Below, piece by piece: positions 60,121-64,000 of a stretch of 64,000 nt of DNA (the first letter of the stretch is position 1; each line of letters starts with the position of its first letter). The notes beneath the pieces were generated by a model. That model did no database searches and was not told the DNA's origin. It worked only from the letters and a program-made list of their open reading frames with translations. The DNA comes from Grammothele lineata (taxonomy: Eukaryota; Basidiomycota; Agaricomycetes; Polyporales; Polyporaceae). The stretch covers positions 56,240 through 120,239 of the forward strand of contig NDFF03000385.1 in the NCBI GenBank assembly GCA_002150815.3, written 5' to 3'. A program made the translations under genes and the position numbers.

Positions 60121-60430
60121 TGCACCGGCGGCATGCCGCTGGTGTTCTGACGAGCTGGAGACACGCCGCTGGTGTTCTGATGCGCTGGCGGCACGCCGCT
60201 GGTGTTCTGATGCGCTGGCGGCACGCCGCTGGTGTTCTGATGTCCTGGCGGCGGGCCGCTGGTTCGGTAATGCACTGGCGGCACGCCGCTGGTGCGCTGA
60301 TACACTTGCGTCACGCAGCTGTTGATGACATTTGCAATAGGCCTTGCGCGCAGACGACACGCCGCCGATATTATGGAGCACTAGCGGCATGCCGCTGGTG
60401 TTAATATGCGCCGGCGGCATGCCGCCAGTT
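60121..60430. repeat. Palindrome family B, cluster 9 with exact 30-bp period
   Basis: Seven units start at 60121, 60151, 60181, 60211, 60241, 60271 and 60301. Each has a palindrome followed by a TTCTGATG-like spacer. Two further copies follow near 60379 and 60409. It lies 3' of gene Y. Confidence 0.92.
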
Positions 60431-60648
60431 CCTTCAAAGACGTCTCTTCACACTAATCTATATGATTATGAGCCAATCCCCGTTCAATGTTTGTATACGG
60501 TTCTTCGCTCCTTCATGTATACATAGTCGATCCAGTACAATACTACATTACGCCCAATGATATTGTTTTCTCTAATCGATAATACGCTCCAAATGGTGCC
60601 CGCTGCGTGTATGTGATCATAATAGTAATACATCGAAAAACTACGAGA

Positions 60649-61340
60649 TCATAGGAGATCGCGGCGCTGTGTCTCAATCCATTCTCCAAGATGGAGATCG
60701 TCACGCTGCCACCCGCCAGAGATCCACTTGGCAGACGTCTCCCAATCTCTGTCAGACATCGCAAGCTGATCGAGGGTAGAGTCGACACGACGACGCTGCT
60801 CCGCCGTCAGCGAGCTCAAATCCCCGTTCGTTACCCCAAACCGATGAAGAACATCCACTAACTCCTCCACCAGACTCTGCGACCGACCAAGCTCCCGGAT
60901 CAGCTGCCGCAGCTGGTCCCTTGTGCGGTCAGGCATATACACCGCTCGCTTGATCGCATCCGCACAGCGCGGGTGCACGGTCGCAACGACGGCCTCGATC
61001 TCGGGAATAGGTGGCTCAAGTCGTTCGTTCCCTCCCTTCCACCAGGTTTGCCACAGGTCGTCTGGGTCATTCTCCTCTTTCTTGCGTGCTCGTTTCATCT
61101 GCATGCACAAATTGATATCGCTGGTAAGCCTGCCGATCTCTCATCGTGCGACGCATCTATCTTACGTTCGGGTTCGTAGCGACGTCGAAATATATATTGT
61201 TCTTCCATGCCTCTTGTCTCTGTACAAATTCTGTTAGAACATTCATTTTAACGGCCCTTGGTGGAACGACTAACACTCTCTTTCACAGTTCCCTCGCCAG
61301 CCTTGTCCCCACTCCCAACGCCCTGCGCTGAAGACGACAT
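60649..61340 (-). CDS. Small gene e: charged helical protein, hypothetical
   Basis: Two exons, 61340-61287 and 61098-60649 (504 nt, 167 aa), joined across a 188-nt intron (ACT|GTGAAAG...GCATGCAG|ATGAAA). It starts MSSSAQGVGSGDKAGEGT, then a basic KRARKKEE patch that could be a nuclear signal, then helices (TRDQLRQLIRELGRSQSLVE, RRRVDSTLDQLAMSDRDW). No known domain. The second exon is secure as an open frame; the first exon and the long intron are less so. Confidence 0.55.
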
Positions 61341-61711
61341 TGTATTGATGAATCAGGGGAGGAGATGGGAGTGCGAAGGATAGTGTATTAGATCCTTCTG
61401 TCCCATGTCCAGCTCTTCAAATACCCACATGCTTATCGATCGAGTTCATCGATCGGCCCGGACTTCCAATATACAGGCACATGCATGCATGACGTAGTCC
61501 ACCTTCGGTTCCTAGACGGACGTTCTTTGCATCGTATGAATCATCTGTTTCCTAATACCCCTTCTCATTGAGCTACTCTCATATTTGGCAGCGTCGATAC
61601 TGTATTGGATCAATCTTCATTTTCGCTTTCATTCCTCTTTCAACCACGTGACTGTGCTAATAACGCAAGACAACATATTTTAACCGATCCACCATGGTAC
61701 TCTTAGACTAA

Positions 61712-61890
61712 GCATTAGCGGCATGCCGCTGGATCACTTAAGCGTCACCAGCGGCGCGCCACCAATGCATTGAACGTCACCAGCGGCACGCCGCCAGTTC
61801 ATTGACTGCACCAGCGGTGCGCCGCCAATGCATTGAACGTCACCAGCGGCACGCCGCCAGTGCATTCACCATCACCGGCGGCACGCAAGC
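61712..61890. repeat. Palindrome family B, cluster 10 (6 copies, last one truncated)
   Basis: Copies start at 61712, 61746, 61778, 61809, 61841 and 61873; the last ends abruptly after GGCGGCACG. Spacing is about 32 bp with a repeated TGCATTGAACGT spacer. This is the telomere-proximal limit of the family. Confidence 0.9.
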
Positions 61891-63876
61891 ATGTCCTCCA
61901 CTACATTGGAGTCGTGGATATTAGCCTAAGGTTCGTTAACCAGCTTCATTTTCGTGACTTCCCTGAGGCAATCTTTTCATGTTCTTTGTAATGCCTCCAG
62001 TTCCTACCATTCAATCCTTGCACATGAAAGAATTCCATTTACTTGATTACGTAATATATCAGCCTATATGGGTTGAAAGTCTCTTTTATCAGTATGATCT
62101 GTGTCTCATGCAATGGTGCATAATTTCATATGATTGGTATGTTATACAAAAGGTAGTCTAGCCACCTGTAAAGTGTATGCATTGCACACTCTTATATTGA
62201 AGGGCGTGATTGAGTATTATTACCCTAAAGCATATATGGGTATTAATGAGTCACATACTATGTGCACACTAATAGTGGTTGAAGTCTGTCTAGATGTCCA
62301 GTTTAACTGCATTTTGTTACTAGTAAGTCTCTGCTATTAAAAGACTGGCTATAAGTCTAAGCATGTTGTGTAGTAATGTTAAGGTAAGTTAAGTGGGTTT
62401 ATTAATGTCAGTAGTGAGCAAGAGCATTCAGACAATCAAAGGTGATAGACATAATGTCAGTAGTTGTTGATTAGGATGGGGAAAAAGTCACTTACCTACT
62501 TAAATGATGAGAAGGGTGTAATGCGGTCTGATAGAAGGATGTAATACAATGACGTAAGTGGTATGGACAAATTGGGTGCAGAGGTGAGTGAGAACATAAG
62601 TTTGTATATGAGTGATGAGGTAATACTGAACTCACCTAGATGAACTCTAATGCGGAGGGTTCAATAGCTAAAAGTGTTCTTACTAATCTACAGGACTCAC
62701 CCATCGTAGAGCATCTTAGATGAATGAGCACAGTGGGAACAAAGGCATTATTTTGAGTGCTTCATAAAGAAGAGACTGAGGCCGCTGCTCAAAAGGGTTT
62801 GCCATTCATGTAAAAATGGGAGTGTGAGTATGCGGAGCAATTGTTTGATGAGGTAAAGTGAGACTTAAAGGACTCACTTCAGACATTTAATAATAAGAGC
62901 CATGCAATGCACCAGATGATTGACTTCTTATTGCAGGGACTTGTGGCAGAATGAGCCATGTATATATTGATATTGCAAGGGTCATAATGCAACTAAGTAG
63001 GCAATGAGACATGGTGTAGAAGATAAGAGATAATGTTAGCACCACTGTGCAGAGTATATAAACTATGTTGTTGTTAACTTTGGGTGTGTGAATAGATCCA
63101 CATCATACAATAGTGCAAATATTGTTCGCTTAAAAGTTTTGTGACATTGGTGGCACACTACTTGCATTGCATTCTTTATGCAATATTGGCAATACACTGC
63201 CAGTGCTACACTACTTATGTGACACTTGGAATGGACTGTTAGTGTTGAGGATCACATATTTACATAAATACATGCCATGCACTATAAAAGAAGTTGAGTA
63301 TAAGTGCATAGCAAAACTTGTGAAAATAAGTAAGAGGGTATAGATAGTGTGTTTGACTGTGAAGTAGATGTTGTAAAGTGACTGTACTACACAGTAAAAG
63401 TAGAAAAGTGTGCAATGATGAAAAAGTGAGTAAGATAGAGAGAAGAGAGGCAAGTAGTAACAAAACCTGATGTTGTAAAGGGATTGTGAGTAAAAGTGTT
63501 ATTGACAAAAATAAGTACTAGGCGAGTAGGTCAAAGTAGAAGTGTTTTTTTAAGTGTGTACAGTATCTTTTTTGGTAAGTAGGTGTTGTGAGTAGGGTGT
63601 GTACAGCTGTAAAAGAACTGTAGTACAGCTTGAGTAGTTGACTCAGGTAAGTACAAGGAGTGTTGTTGTTAAAAGTGGAGTGCGTGTGGAAGGGTGCGTA
63701 CGGTGGCGCAGCCACCGTAGCACTTTTAAGCTGGTAGTGTTAACCCAAGTAAGAGGTTTAAAGCTAAAAGGGGAAGCACAAGTCTAACCCAGGGTTTGTG
63801 GCTTGTGCAGCTAAGGTGCCAAGTCACAGAAGACTGTGTGAAAGGTCTCAAGAGTTGGGAGCACACACTTTAGTTG
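61891..63876. other. AT-rich subtelomeric tract without intact genes
   Basis: Base composition drops sharply. Frames are short, but decayed coding-like patches occur: SNAEGSIAKSVLTNLQDSPI near 62650 and EYAEQLFDEVK then DLKDSLQTFNNKSHAMHQM near 62825-62930, broken by stops. They may come from an old mobile element I cannot name. Confidence 0.5.
63699..63719. repeat. Short perfect inverted repeat
   Basis: TACGGTGGC, GCA, GCCACCGTA: 9-bp arms around 3 bp, about 160 bp before the telomere array and GC-rich within an AT-rich tract. Confidence 0.6.
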
Positions 63877-64000
63877 TTAGGGTTAGGTTAGGGTTAGGTT
63901 AGGGTTAGGGTTAGGTTAGGGTTAGGTTAGGGTTAGGGTTAGGTTAGGGTTAGGGTTAGGTTAGGGTTAGGTTAGGGTTAGGGTTAGGTTAGGGTTAGGT
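63877..64000 (+). repeat. Telomere array of mixed TTAGGG and TTAGG units
   Basis: The last 124 bp consist only of TTAGGG (13 units) and TTAGG (9 units). The G-rich strand runs 5' to 3' toward the window end, so this is the right chromosome end. Two TTAGG units are never adjacent. Confidence 0.97.

Noticed and set aside
60121..60330. CRISPR-like array (regular palindromic repeats with spacers)
   Set aside because: Spacers repeat rather than being unique, the host is a eukaryote with introns and telomeres, and no cas-like gene is present.

Overview
The window looks like the right end of a chromosome from a filamentous basidiomycete, probably an agaricomycete of the polypore type. The evidence is GC-rich genes cut by many 50-70 bp GT-AG introns, F-box-like and HET-like family members, a membrane-anchored aspartic protease, and a terminal TTAGGG/TTAGG array reading outward at 63877-64000. 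No species can be assigned from sequence alone.

The left part (1-36 kb) is ordinary gene space. It holds F-box-like genes, the 51-kDa subunit of mitochondrial complex I (NDUFV1), two HET-like genes, a short-chain dehydrogenase, two paralogous alpha/beta hydrolases, a PLP aminotransferase, a split tRNA-Ile(UAU), the nucleoporin/SEA WD40 protein SEH1, an AKAP7-like 2H phosphoesterase and an aspartic protease. The block [NDUFV1 (+), HET-like (-)] occurs twice in tandem. In the second copy NDUFV1 has decayed to a pseudogene and the HET-like gene survives. From about 36.4 kb the DNA becomes AT-richer and gene-poor.

The right part (37.8-61.9 kb) is the unusual region. It contains two families of short imperfect palindromes. 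Family A has about ten copies at 37.9-38.7 kb. Family B has more than 50 copies of a 22-bp GC-rich palindrome in ten clusters from 40.4 to 61.9 kb. The palindromes fall between genes and inside four enlarged introns, never in exons. A shared leader of about 67 bp precedes each family. Interleaved with them are seven gene models, each with an open frame across all exons: two large plus-strand genes (about 1618 aa with a ParB/sulfiredoxin-like motif, and about 1343 aa with no recognised domain); a minus-strand gene with an OB-fold plus winged-helix layout resembling the telomere-capping protein Stn1; and four small minus-strand genes (a, b, c, e), one of which carries a second GSHR motif like the ParB core. 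Three of the small genes share a TATA-type promoter.

I read 37.8-61.9 kb as one unit, either a subtelomeric gene island or a giant mobile or selfish element. The palindromes could be recognition sites or hairpin-forming elements; this is inference. Beyond 61.9 kb lies an AT-rich, gene-free tract with decayed coding patches, then the telomere. Exon boundaries come from reading splice sites by eye. Models described as summing to a multiple of three keep an open frame through every junction.
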